Shown piece by piece: positions 36,105-48,090 of a stretch of DNA of 64,000 bases. Below the pieces are notes generated by a model. The model had not been told where the DNA came from. It saw nothing but the letters and a program-made list of their open reading frames with translations, and did not search any database. Source of the stretch: Symsagittifera roscoffensis (lineage: Eukaryota > Xenacoelomorpha > Acoela > Convolutidae); NCBI RefSeq assembly GCF_963678635.1, contig NC_087065.1:73853345-73917344 (forward strand), written 5' to 3'. The translations under genes and the position numbers were made by a program. Each line of letters begins with the position of its first letter. Position 1 is the first letter of the stretch.

Positions 36105-37269
36105 TTAATTTGAACTTTTTCTCAGCTCTTTTTCATGAAATTTTCCCAGAATTTCTTCTTTTTTGAGATCTTTGATGATGTACGTAGGAGGATTTTTTGT
36201 AGATATATATATTTCAAACATTTTATCTGTAAACTGTGGCTTGTATCCTTTCCGGAACGGAATATCGTTTTTCGAAATTCTAACTCTACCAACAATTTTG
36301 AATTTTGGTTCAGTATATTTCATGACCGATTTGCTATACAAGATTGATAAAAAATCACTATTTTTCACGTCGCTCGGAGATTTTCCAATTGATCAATTTT
36401 TGCGACAGTTCAATTTAGAAACAAATTTCTGCAATTTGGGAACAAATTTTTCACCATGATCTTTAATGTAAGGATATAATATATGTTTTAAAGACTGAAT
36501 TGCTCTCTCTCTCTGCAAATGCAGCTTTTGTTTCACTCATTGTTGAGTAAACTTCAACATTTTTCTCCTTGCAAAATTTTTTAAAATTCCCCCGTGTTCT
36601 GTTCCTTTATCATTCCAAAATTTTTCAGGTTTTTCAGGAGTGTTTTTTCGAGAAATCATTTTTTTCAAAGCTAGTAAAGAGTATTTGGCACACTTTGTTT
36701 TCATTATTTGAATTCTGACAAATGTCGAAGAAATAGCTACAGCATTTAATAAATACTTGACACTATTGTTTAGACAAGCTAACTTGTCTACAAAAGCCAA
36801 GTCCATACACCAAATTTCAATATTTAGAAAAAGCCTGAAGTCTTCGGAAACGCCTGATTGGTGAACCAAATTTTGTTTACGATGTCTTGGTTTGTAGAAA
36901 TTGTTCTACTTTCTTCTTTGAAAATCACTCGCTTTACTCAAGTTTTGAAGAGAACCGTACGCAGCTCTACCCCTAGAATACAATTTGTTTTGTCTTACCT
37001 TTTCAGATTTTGAAAGTGATCCAAGTTCCTCTGTCTTTTGCTTTGAAATTCTTGTTAAAAACAAGGTTAGGAGGATGTTGAGTTGATTCGAAAATAGTAA
37101 AGTAAATATCTGGAAAATCGGTGTTTGTTCGCTTTAGTGCACAAACAAAGTCTACAATAGATTCTTTTGTATCTCGATTATCTAATATGATATTGTCTGA
37201 CTGACTGAGTTTAATTCTAGGAGAATTCAAAATTGAGTCGATAACGTGCTTACTGTTACTCTTTTTCAA
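36105..37269 (-). pseudogene. Polinton integrase (retroviral-type, DDE), broken
   Basis: Three pieces in order on the minus strand. 37269-37003 holds an N-terminal domain (ends DRGTWITFKI). 36869-36537 holds the catalytic core with the first Asp in IEIWCMDLAFVDKLA and the second in FWNDKGTEHGG, then the Glu in KAAFAER just beyond. 36368-36105 holds a C-terminal SH3/chromo-like segment (KFKIVGRVRISKNDIPFRKG, then YIIKDLKKEE). The three catalytic acids are present, but stops and shifts separate the pieces, including an (AG) repeat expansion right after the Glu. In Polintons this enzyme inserts the element into host DNA. Confidence 0.75.
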
Positions 37270-37413
37270 CCTCGCATTTACAGCACAGTAAATAATATCA
37301 AAACTTTTGGTACAATCTTCTTTTTTTCTTGTTTATGTAACAATTTTTGTTTTCTTGGAAGTGTACTTTTTGATTGATAAACTGAGTACGGAATTAAAAC
37401 AAACTGTTCCATA

Positions 37414-37876
37414 CTATGTCAATCTTTTAATGACAAAACAGGTGATGATTGATATCAACTGTAACCCTTTAGTTGAACTTAAAATAATTCTTCTTTTGTG
37501 TAGAGGAGTTCGTTTTTGTGTTAGTTCTGAAATTTCTTTTCGATATTTTACTACGTCTTCTTTCCGAAGTTCTCGAAGCTCTCCTCTTGATAGGTTTACT
37601 AAACACTCGCTCAGAAACTGAATGAAATCCTTTGGACAATTGAGAATGAATTGTTTTTGAAGTCTTAGGTAAAAGTTTTGAAATAGTGGGAGAATAGAGA
37701 CGTATTGTGTACTCATTGTCCAAAAATTTTGTCTCTTTTCCAGCTGGTAAGTAAAATTTTGTTGAAACTGAGCCACTATTGGAGCAATACCTAAATGAAT
37801 CAACTATTTTTGGGGTTAAATCCATAAGTAAATGACCACAAGGAACTGATGTTGCGTCTTGATACCACTCTTTCAA
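37414..37876 (-). pseudogene. Unassigned Polinton frame between ATPase and integrase
   Basis: Two overlapping minus-strand frames. The longer one (37876-37469) contains GHLLMDLTPKIVDSF and TKFYLPAGKETKFLDNEY, then turns highly basic (SERRRSKISKRN). The other frame continues as SRGELRELRKEDVVKYRKE, which looks like the true C-terminus, so a frameshift lies near 37570-37620. Function unknown. Confidence 0.4.
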
Positions 37877-37894
37877 TTGAGATCCTGGACCTTA

Positions 37895-38433
37895 TTATTG
37901 AGCTAATCTAATGATTTGTAAAACATCTCTCGGTGACTTGGACAAGACTATGTGTGTATTTTGCAATTCTACATCTCTTCCCAATGTTCTTTGATGAAAC
38001 AAATTGTGTTTGATTTTTATTGTGTTCAGACACCTGTGACTTCCAGCCGTGGCAGTTTTTACAATTAGTTTGGAGGTTGAAATTTCTTCACAAAAGTCAT
38101 CAAATATAAGGAAATACTTAGTTCCGTTTTTGGAAAGACATTCAATTAAATCAAAATCTACTTCTTGGACAAATCTAAGGTTTCTTCTTTGCATTTGACT
38201 ACAAAGAGGTTGATAATGTTGATTAAGGTAAAAATTTTGTCGAATGCTGGTTGAAAAGTACCACTTTTCAACCAATCAAAACAAAAATAAGATTTTCCAG
38301 ATCCACTTGGTCCAACTAAGAAAATAAAAGTTCGTTCTCTGGTAGATTTTAACTTATTCATAGCTTTGGGGAAGGTAGAATATAACCGACTGTATTTGAT
38401 AGGATAGCTACACAAACGGTCGTTTCTGCACAT
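37895..38433 (-). pseudogene. Polinton packaging-type P-loop ATPase, broken
   Basis: The first piece contains the Walker A motif FLVGPSGSGKSYFCFDWLK. The second, in another frame, contains KYFLIFDDFCEEISTSK, a plausible Walker B (hydrophobic run then DD), and RCLNTIKIKHNLFHQRTLGR. Order, size and neighbours match the A32/FtsK-like ATPase that packages DNA in Polintons. At least one frameshift (near 38160-38275) inactivates it. Confidence 0.65.
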
Positions 38434-38927
38434 GTTGTTGATAACCTAGTTCGAACAATTGCACATAGTAGCATCAAAACTATAACAAAAAATTGGCACA
38501 GAAAAACTTAAAGAGATCTATTACAAGTACGTTCAAACAATTTCCATGACTTTCATTCATGATTTTCTTCATCAAAAACAAAACTTCCTAAGTTTACGGG
38601 CTTGTCACATTGATTGATTATCCTAACTCTAGAAAGAAAAAACTGACAATGACATTTAATCAACGTTTAAAAAAGGTAGTACAATAAAATTATTATAATT
38701 CACAGTTTGTTAAAAAAAATTGAATCCATTTTCTGTATGCAATTGCTTTTCTTTCTGCACAGTGAAGTGTTTTTGCATGTCGAAATGGGTAGTTGCCACA
38801 CCTCCAATAATATTCTTCATCTTTAAATATCAAAAACTGAGTTTTTGGCAAGCGTATTCATCCAGATTAATAATCTTTGTTTCCAAAAACTCTGACAGAA
38901 TCTTACATTTTTCATAACTTATCGCAA

Positions 38928-39248
38928 CTAAAATCGATTTGTGTTGCTTCTAGATTTGTAATATATTTTTTTTTCAAATTCAGTATGTTTCTCGTAACCG
39001 CTGCTCCAACTGATTCCGTGAAGATGTTTTGTACACCAACATGATTGGGATGTTGATTTGAATTTTTCGGGAGGAAGAAAGGAATATCTTACAGTTTGTC
39101 CATCTTTATAAACTCCTAACTCTTTCACTATTTTGTTTTCAGTATATTCAATATCCAAAACAACCAGATTAATTCTGTTAACTGTTTTCTCTGGAGCTAT
39201 TTTTTTTAAATGATTAACATTCGAACAATGCATATACTGATGAAGCAA
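38928..39248 (-). pseudogene. Decayed Polinton frame with DnaQ-like exonuclease start
   Basis: Contains INLVVLDIEYTENKIVKELG, where Asp-Ile-Glu after a beta strand resembles exonuclease motif I of DEDD nucleases, followed by YSFLPPEKFKST. The remaining exonuclease motifs are not visible, so function is tentative. A further open stretch at 39515-39282 (minus) may belong upstream but is unrecognised. Confidence 0.35.
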
Positions 39249-39612
39249 ATAATTTAACAGATAAACAGAAAATTATTCCAGTCACGTGACCAAGAAAGCA
39301 TGAACTGGGGAGACTAGATGCAACATAACAATACCCAGGTCTTTTTTTGTAGTAGATTTCACAGATTCAGCAGAGTCATGTAGAATTGCATGTAAACTAA
39401 AGATTTTGGAGTTCGCAAAAAAATAATTTATACAGCAATTTCCGTATCCAAAAGGAAATTTCCGGTCCATTGCTTTCAAATTTATGTCTGGGTCCAAAAA
39501 ACAATGGAGGTACAAACAAATTTTTTTTTTCTTATTTGACGAAAAATCTTGCTTTTTAATCTCAAAAATTCTTCAAATTTTATTCAATTTCTGTACGTTC
39601 ATTTTCTACAGT

Positions 39613-39735
39613 GCATTTGCCAATAATGATGCAATAATTTTTTGAATGTCTCTACATACCCTTGTAATGCAAGAAATATATCGAGTAACTTATCATATTC
39701 TTCTCTTTGTAGTTGTAAAGATTGATTGTTTTTTC
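39613..39735 (-). pseudogene. Short helical Polinton frame
   Basis: The minus strand encodes about 40 residues ending in a stop, with a strongly amphipathic helical segment (LQREEYDKLLDIFLALQGY). It is the C-terminus of a decayed protein I cannot identify. Confidence 0.3.
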
Positions 39736-40099
39736 CATTTATTTCCTTTTCTACGACATTCTATAAGTTCAATTTTTTTAATCGGATCTGTATTCTATGT
39801 AAATGTTTCTACTGCCATTATGCAGAGTCCACTCAAAATGAGATATTTATAAGTCTACGTGCAAACTCGGCGAGTTTGGTAAATTTGAAGATTCTATAAT
39901 CATTAGTGAAATTTTTTGGGAGTTTTCTTGTAAAACAATATGAAAAAATCCCAAATTACTGTGAAGTTTTTAGGTTAAATTTCTTGAAAAACTAATGCTA
40001 CAACTCATACTTCTCAACGCGAATACTAAACGAAATATGATTTTGAGGATAAATATTCAAATTATAAGACAGAAAACATAAAACCCAATTTATTGTACA

Positions 40100-40640
40100 T
40101 TACAGTTCTCAACAAAGATAAAGTCTCTAAAAAATTTGGGACAGTTCTTTGAATTCGTTCAAAGTATAGTTGACATAGGCAACTTGTTTCCTTGCTGTGT
40201 TCTTTTTGGCAGCGAAGCGACGAATCTGAATTCAGGGAGGTTTGTTAACATTGTACTTTTTGATCGTCACACAAACTTGTCTTCTATTGTAAAAAGCTAT
40301 GTCATACACTTTGTTGCAGTTCGCAAGCTCCTGATCCATAGTTGACTCATTGTCAGAAGTGAGTTCCAATATAGGAAAGAGTCCAAGGTTTTTAGCATCG
40401 TGAATAACAGTATTTCAAGTTGCTGCCGAGATTGATTCTCCTTCTTTTTCACCAAGATAGACTTGCTATCTTTTTTTCGAGTTGTCCCAACTGATTTTTC
40501 TTGAGTAGTTGAAAGCAGGGTTCAAAACTTTTTTTCACCCTGTAGGATTTTTGGGATCAAGCAAATCTCCCAATTCTTGTTCGATTTTTTGAGAAATCAA
40601 TTTAATTGGGAATAGTGTCTTTTCTTGAGAACATTTTTCA
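40100..40640 (-). pseudogene. Decayed frame, unidentified
   Basis: One minus-strand frame stays protein-like across several stops: LFPIKLISQKIEQELGDLLD, DAKNLGLFPILELTSDNEST, then YVNYTLNEFKELSQI. It spans most of 540 bases. I recognise no family. Confidence 0.35.
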
Positions 40641-41632
40641 ACATGAGAACAGACTGATCAGATGAAGAGAAATGAGAGAAATGATTTTGAGATTAAATGA
40701 AAATGGAGGCAAACAATATAAGTCATTCAAATAACCATAAAAGGAATGGAACTATAATTGGAATTTTTGAGTGAAGTTTCCAAATATGGAATTGTGTAGG
40801 TGCTAGTGTTCCTATATAAATCCATAATTCTCAGCATACAATGAACCGCGCTGTTTGAAAAGGAAAGGAGCAGAAAAAATGCCAAGGGTTGCAAAGAAAA
40901 GACTGTAACGCAAAAAAAATCAAACATCATTATTTATGTACTAACCATAAACTATCTTCCACACAAACGATCGGTTCAGCTTTTCTGGAAAAAGTTCGTA
41001 AAGTACAAAAATCAAATTAGCAACATGATTTGTTAAAAAAATTGACACTTTCATTGTTGGTTATGGATTTTTAAATAGTGATCATGACAACTTTTCAATA
41101 AAAAACTTTGATTTTCCATCTAATTTCTCTCATACGCTTACAAAAAAATTCACTGTTGCTAAGGAATTTGCAAAATATCATCAAACTTGTAAGCAAAACG
41201 TAATGTTTCTTCTGATTTTCAAGAATCTGCAAAAAAAAACATTTCCAATTTTTCAGCTAATTGCAAAAAAAAATTCTCAGTTTTTTTAACAAGATGCGAA
41301 AAAAGTTTCACTTCTTCGACAATATGCGAAAAATATTTCATTTTTTTGACAAAACGCGAAAAAACGTTTCAAATTTTTTGACACGATGCAGGTATCATCA
41401 GGTGTTTTTTACTTGTGTAAAATTTTTCTAGTGTTTTTCCTAATTTGTGTTCGAAAATTAATCAAGTTTTTTAACATCTGTGCAAGTTCGGAACACTAAA
41501 TTAAGTTCTAATTATTTTTCAATGATGTAACCTGAACACCTCATCTGTATTCATAATTAAAATGAAATTGAAGAGATTAATTAATTACAAAGAACAAAGT
41601 TAATACCAAACAACATTTAATTACAAAAAGAT

Positions 41633-42088
41633 TTAGTCAAAGAGCTGTCGAGCAGCAGAAGAGTTTTGGAGGTTCTCTAAAGAACGCAGAACTGGACGAG
41701 GTTCCATCGCTGGTGGTTGTTGTGAAGGGGTGTTTTGAGGCGTCACTGTTTCTGAGAAACCCTCATATTCAAATATTGTGATGGGGTTTTCGGCTCTTCC
41801 TGCTTCCTCCCAAGGAAAGAAGAAGTCGTCGAATGGTTGAGCCACATATCTAGAGTCAGGAGTGTCGTGGTAGTTCATTCCCACGTGCCCAGCCACTTGC
41901 TCCATCATTTGCATTTCTCCAAGTTGGTTATCTGTCATGGGCACTTGCATCATATGATGTTCGTTGAAATCCCTTCGCATCACTTCCACCTTGTGCCAGA
42001 CTTGGATTGGTATGTCCATTCCTGCCAGAAAAAGTCCAGAGAATGTTTCTCGCACTTGAGTTTCTACTAGATCAGGCAAAAATTCTAC
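41633..42088 (-). CDS. Undamaged ~148-codon acidic frame in the Polinton, function unknown
   Basis: Unlike its neighbours this frame has no stop or shift. It has no upstream ATG. The open frame starts at a CTGTAG acceptor-like site near 42089, so it may be a downstream exon, or start at an internal Met (MDIPIQVWHKVE). Composition is acidic with Met/Gln-rich parts (EHHMMQVPMTDNQLGEMQMM), an aromatic acidic patch (FDDFFFPWEEAG) and a Pro-rich tail ending SSAARQLFD. No known domain is recognised. It is the first leftward gene from the central intergenic region, in the position of an early or regulatory gene. Confidence 0.5.
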   Translation of the reverse strand, partial: VEFLPDLVETQVRETFSGLFLAGMDIPIQVWHKVEVMRRDFNEHHMMQVPMTDNQLGEMQMMEQVAGHVGMNYHDTPDSRYVAQPFDDFFFPWEEAGRAENPITIFEYEGFSETVTPQNTPSQQPPAMEPRPVLRSLENLQNSSAARQLFD

Positions 42089-43602
42089 AGGTTACATGAG
42101 GTTGCTGTTTTGCACTGAGAAGATCATTTTGAGCAATAGGTTGAGTGAATGAGTAAAAACATGAATGATTTACAGCTGAGAGGGTAAAGCGGACGGAAAA
42201 TAAGTTGATATTAGGGTGTTTAGAGCTGAGAGATAAGGTAGTTGACGGTAGTTTAGTTGAAAATAAAATGATTTTTAGTTAGACGTGAGGGTCACCTTCA
42301 ACTCGAATGTGTAGGTTTAACCAATCAGAAATGATATTCCTTGTTTGGAATGTAGTCGTGTCCAATCAGATATCAGCTTTATGCTTTTATGGAATTCTTG
42401 AATAAATGTCGTTATCAATCGGAAACAAAGTTCCGTTTTAGGTACTTTTCACACATTGTCGTTTCCAATCAAAAAATGTTAATTTTTGTTCTAGTTGTCG
42501 TATCCAATCAGAGGACCCTTTTAAGGGCTTAAATCTTCCAAAAGAGTGAAAATATACACAAAGAAAATTGCAAAATTAAATGACCAAAAGTTGTTTGCTG
42601 TAAAAATAAGAAATGTCGCCGATATAAGTAACAAAGAAAAAAAATTAGAACAAGTAGCATTTCCGCATTCTTTTCATCAAGTTACTTGAATTTTTTGTAT
42701 GTAATCATTGAAAAGTTGCTGATTTTTGAGTAGTTAGTTAAGTTCTTTAATTTTAAAGTAAATTTGGGAGGATATCTCAAAGTTGATGAATTTTTCGAAG
42801 CAAATCTCAGAAAATCTGATTCAGGGTTTTGAGCTTTGAAAATCTTTAGAGAAATGAAGGAATAAAAAATTTTGCTGCGGAGTTTTTACAAATTTGGGTA
42901 TCGGGTAGGGGATAAAAAGAGTTTTTGATATTTTATCATACAACTTTTTGATGAATTTCAAATTCTCGAGAAAAATTTCCTTCTTTGTGAGGTGTAATTC
43001 AGCCGTAAGCTTAAAGCTTTGATACGCAATATGTGAATCAAAACTAAACTATTTAATTGTGTAAGGTTTCTTGAACAGACTTTTACCTAGTCGGAGAACT
43101 CTATTTTGTACAATAAAAACGTCCAAAAAACTATGAAAAAGTAAGAGTCAACATGTAATTAATCAATAAGAAAATCAACTGGGATTTTTTCTTTTTTCTT
43201 GGAGAGTAACTCAAAAAAATTCAAATGTTTTTTGATGAACCTTATTCAAATACTGATAAAATCTGTTTAAAAAATAATTAACAGTACACTTTTAAAAAAT
43301 ACTGGGATCTGATTGGTTGATATCGAACAAACAGTGATACTCAATCATAACTCAATTCTAATTGGTTGATTTTGCCTAATCAACAGTAAATAAAAAACTT
43401 AAATCATTCCTATTTTTTTATAAGTTAAAAGCAATGCTCTAGATTTTGTATCACTGCTTGAAAATATTTTCATATTTTTTCAAAAATTCAAAGTAAGTAT
43501 AACTAAACAATCAATTTTTTGGGACATTTTGAATCTCCCAATTTGATATGTACCAAGTACTAACTGCTTTATATTGATACTTAATAATTTTCTCATTTTA
43601 GG
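42089..43602. promoter_or_regulatory. Central divergent intergenic region with CCAAT-box array
   Basis: Lies between the leftward frame ending at 42088 and the rightward polymerase starting at 43603. CCAATC motifs occur at 42321, 42362, 42465 and 42504, three of them preceded by GTCGT (GTCGTGTCCAATCAG, GTCGTTTCCAATCA, GTCGTATCCAATCAG), with a weaker GTCGTTATCAATC at 42409. Inverted forms (ATTGGTTGAT) lie at 43312 and 43371, 230-290 bp before the polymerase. A repeated, phased CCAAT element on both sides suggests a bidirectional promoter. Confidence 0.5.
43588..43602 (+). promoter_or_regulatory. Splice-acceptor-like site 1 nt before a polymerase-leader ATG
   Basis: TTTTCTCATTTTAG is followed by one base and an ATG (43603) whose frame closes after 14 codons. 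The longer polymerase frame opens at 43654. The layout mirrors the acceptors found directly before host gene starts. Confidence 0.4.
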
Positions 43603-46600
43603 ATGCCTTCGCTGATTAAAAACGAGAAAGTGCAATGTGGGGACTAAGGAAAAATGCATATTGGAGCACCTGCAACTCGACACCGCAAAAATTGTCAAGC
43701 AGGGATTACTTCTTGTCCTGATTGTAAATATTTCACCTTCATTAAGCAAGAAAAGAATTATCACGTGTCCAAGAAACATGCTCGATCAACTTCCAAGCAA
43801 TCAACGGTTTGCCTGTTTTCAGAGAAGGAGTTTCCGAATTACTACTCTCTCCAACAACATCGGAGAAAAGAACATGGAGCGAAACAATGGAAACCAAGTG
43901 ATAGGGTGGCAGACTTGAACAAGATTGTGGAGGAGGAAGGGGAAGATGGAGAGAAACTCAAGGAGGAGTTGAGTGCTTGTCAGCACTTCCTCGTCGATGC
44001 TGAGATGGAGAATGGGAGACTGCAGGTGTTTAACTTTCAAATGTCAAAGTTAGATACCAAGATCATCAACGAGAAGCTTGAAGAAGTATTCAATAAGTTG
44101 GATTCCGCTGCAAAAATCAATATCGCTCTTGGATTTGTTCTTCGTAATGTCAAAACGGGAGAAAATCGGTATTACTATGCACACAAAAACAACACTTTGT
44201 TCAAAAAATTGCATTTACTGGGTACGAAAGCGGATTTGATTACAATCCAAAAAAAGTTAAAAAATTTGATATTGCGGAGCAATGCACTCAAGAACGTCAG
44301 AAAACCAAATGGAGGTTCAAATCTGTTCACAAATGGCACTATTGTCGCTGGATTACTAAAAAACAGCCCGATGGGTTGTCCGGACTCTGTCTTGCCTGAG
44401 CCTTTACTACGACATACGCAAGTAAACTGTCTTTTTATCGTATAATATAAACAACCATACAAAGATCATCTTTGCCTTTTCCGTGCGTTAACAATTTATT
44501 TGCATGGTCATATTAACCTCGATGCTCATACATTTCAGCTGTTTCCAGAGTTTATATCAAAATCTGGATAGGATCCGAAGAACTTTCGCGGAGTTGGCAT
44601 TGATGATTTATCTGTTGTCGAAGAAGTAGTTGATCGAAACATATTCAACTATGATTTTGACATTCAGGAAGGGAAATATGTTGGAAAATTGGCCAGTCGA
44701 AGTATTGGAAAATTTGATAAATACGTGGAAGTGTTAGGGTTCAACAATTATATGATTCACACGAATGATTTTGATTCTTTCTTCAAGTGTTTCCAATGCC
44801 CTAGCTGTGATTGTTTCTTCAACAAGTCTAGCAATTTCATCAGACATCTTATGTCTTGTAAAGGTCGAGTGCGACAAATTTATCTAAAGCATGTATTTAC
44901 ACTTCGAGAAACGCTGTTTGAAAAGTTGGAAGGTTTCAATATCCCAGTTTCGAAAAACAAAACACTATTCAACAACCTTTAGCCATTTTTGATTTTTGTA
45001 TTGTGTTCCATCAGATGAACTGAAAGCTAGCCAAACAACAACCTGGATTGGAAAACACGTTCTAATTTCTGTATCAATACCCTCGAACCTGATAGATGAA
45101 CCAATTTTTCTTTATAACAAGAATCCGCAAAAACTTTTTATCGATTTTGTAATCAAACTCGAACTTTTGGCTGAAAAAGTGAGCTCAAAATGAGAACTAA
45201 ATTTCAAGATTTTTAAAGTGTAGTAAATTAGCGGATGTCGAAAATTTTCCAAAAGTTGAATGAAAGATGTCGAAATCATCCAGCTGAAAAAATTTGAATA
45301 TGAAGACAAATGTATAGAGGACACAGAGGAAACTGAGATGTCAACTCAGTTTTTGAGAATGCAGAAAAATCAGCTGATTGATTTGAAACAAAATCTGGGA
45401 GGTATGTTAACAGGTTACCTGTACTTGGGTTTAACAGTGGAAGATATGATCTGAACTTGATCAATAGCTATCTGATTCCCTACTTAATCAATGATAAAGA
45501 AGTTGAACTAATGGTTATCAAAAAGGCTGCAAAAAAGTTTTTCCCTTATGAGTTGTTTGACAGTGCGGACAAGCTCGAGAATGAAGAATTAGCTCCATAC
45601 GAAGCTTTTTTTTAGTAAACTGAGAAACAACAACCCAATGGATAAAGATATTAAGGATTATCCGAACTTGAGATGAAGTGGACTTGATGACCAGCAAGCA
45701 CTAAAGAAACTTCAAATCAAGTCAGAACCAGCATCTGGATGGGATAATTAAAAATAATTACAAAAGATTTGGCAGAAACATGGAATGACTACATTTAAAA
45801 GTTTTTTACAGTGGTACAGCAACAAAAATGTTGTTCCAACCCTTGATGCAATGCAAAAAAAGGTTCAATTTTATCATCAGAAAAAAATTGATATGTTAAA
45901 ACTTTGATGTAGTCTTCCAAATCTGGCAAATATTTGTTTGCACAAAACAACCGATGAAAAGTTCTACCCATTTTGCGAAAAAGATAGAGATTTGTTCGAG
46001 AAAATTAGAGAGGATATGACGGGTGGTCCATCAATTGTGATTACGCGAAAAACTGTTGTGGACAAAACCTTTATCAGGGATTCATCAAATCTCTGCATAT
46101 CAATCGTTAGAAATGATGCGAGCCAGCTCTATCCCTATTCAATTTGTCAAGACATACCAACAGGGTTGTACACAAGATGGAAATTTGGTTCTGATATGCA
46201 AAAATTTAAGGCTAGACATAACCAACTTCGCAATTTTAAGAACATGGTGATGTCTTACTACCAAGAAACAAGACCAAAATGCAGAATTGAGAGCTTCCAC
46301 ACATCTGAAAATCAAAAGAAAAATCACTGTTTCAATGTAGATGGATATTGCGATCACTGCAAAACAGTGTTTGGAGATATGGGATGTAATTACCACTTCT
46401 GTCCCTGTCAGGAGACTCCTCCCTCACTGAGCGATGAAGATATTGAGAGAGGAAACAAAAGGAGGGAGATGGACTTGAGACGTGAGTATATTCGCAAAAA
46501 AGTGTACAAAATCGAAGAGATGTGTGAACGTGAGTGGTGGCAAAACTTCAAAACAAACGAAAAAATTAAGAATCATTTCCGATCCCATTTTCCCCACAAA

Positions 46601-47830
46601 AAACCTCTCTCTACTGATTCTTTATTGGAAAAAATAAACAGATGGATCCCTTTATGGCTATATTCAGTGTGACCTAATTGTTGCAGATGAATTGAAAGCT
46701 AAATTTGCTAATTTTTTCTCCAATTTTCAAAAACACTGAAGTTGGATGAAATGATATTGGGGAATATATGCAAAACTATGCCATTGAAAGTGATCTTCTT
46801 AAGCATCCCCAGAAAATGGCTCCACCTACTCCTCTCTTCAATTTCTATATGGACCTTGGTTTACAGTGTACAAATGTTTACCGCTTTGTTAAAAATCTCA
46901 CTCGAAAATGCTTCAACAAGTTTGTTCAGTCAGTTGTTGATGCTAGAAGGGAAAGAGATGAGAAGCCTTTCTCCGGTGTTGTTGCAGAGACTATGAAGCT
47001 TTTAGGTAATTCATCCTACGGTTACCAGATAATGGATAGATCGAGACATACTATAACAAAGCATTCTAAAGATGAGAAAACTCACAGGGCAATTAATGCT
47101 CCACTCTTCAAACGATTAAACACTGTTCAGAAAGACTTGTACGAGATTGAGTTATTAAAGTCAACAATTGAGCACAAAGAACCCATAATTTTCGGGTTTC
47201 TCATTCTGCAGTATGCAAAGCGGAGAATGCTTGAGCTTTACTAGAAGTTTTGTGATGTATATAAATTCGAGGAATCAGAAATGGACACGAATTCGCTGTA
47301 TTCAGCTCTTGCTGAGGAAAATCCGTATGATTGTATTTGTCCGGAGGAAAAACATGACTGGCAAAAATTGAGAAAATGATTGCAGAGATTCCTTTAGAGC
47401 AAACTTTAAAACATTTTTTCCCACAAACATGTTGTAGCGTTCACAAGAAACACGATAAACGAGAGTCTGGATGCTTAGAGAAGAGTTTAGGTGCACAGAG
47501 AAACTATGTTTATGTAGCAAGACTTATTGTTGCTATGACAACAAATCAGACCAGATGCAATTTAGCAGCAAAGGATTGAATAAAAGAATTCTAGAGGAAT
47601 CCGGCGATGGCCCTGTGGAAAAATACAGGAAAGTACTCGACGAAGCAATCAACTTGATTTCAACAATCTGAGGATTTAGAACCATTAATCATATGGTTGC
47701 TACATACGAGCAAACAAAGAAGGGATTCAGTTACTTTTACAAAAAAAAAGACAAGTTCAGGACGACGGAATACACGCAAAACCTTTCAGTTTGTATATAA
47801 CTGATAGTGTAATAGCATTTAATTCAGTTT
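43603..47830 (+). pseudogene. Polinton DNA polymerase B, broken
   Basis: A chain of plus-strand open pieces: 43654-44445, 44689-44982, 44996-45193, 45260-45454, 45938-46672, 46768-47244, 47376-47671. Visible landmarks: an N-terminal zinc finger of form C-x2-C-x12-H-x4-H, a second of form C-x2-C-x12-H-x3-C near 44796, polymerase motif A as NDASQLYPYS (about 46107-46140), motif B as KLLGNSSYGY (about 46996-47025) and motif C at 47281-47300, where the usual Asp-Thr-Asp-Ser reads DTNS. A cysteine-rich segment follows. Protein-primed family B polymerases of this type replicate Polintons. Multiple stops, shifts and the motif C change make this copy inactive. Confidence 0.85.
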
Positions 47831-48090
47831 GGTTAACTAACTGTAATTTGTCGTAAAATGATTATACGAAGCAGTGATTTATTTACTTCTTCTTTTGATT
47901 TTAACTTTTTTTTTTCAAAAAAACATAATTTTTTTCTCGAAGTTTCGTTAGGTTTCAGTACAGCTTTAGATAACTTTCTCATAGTTTCAAACATATAACA
48001 ACATTAATCAAAATTTTTAAATCGTAGCAGTTAGCTAAAAAACGCAAGCGTCGGCAAAATCGAGCTCCAAAAAATTCGGGCGCCAAAAAT

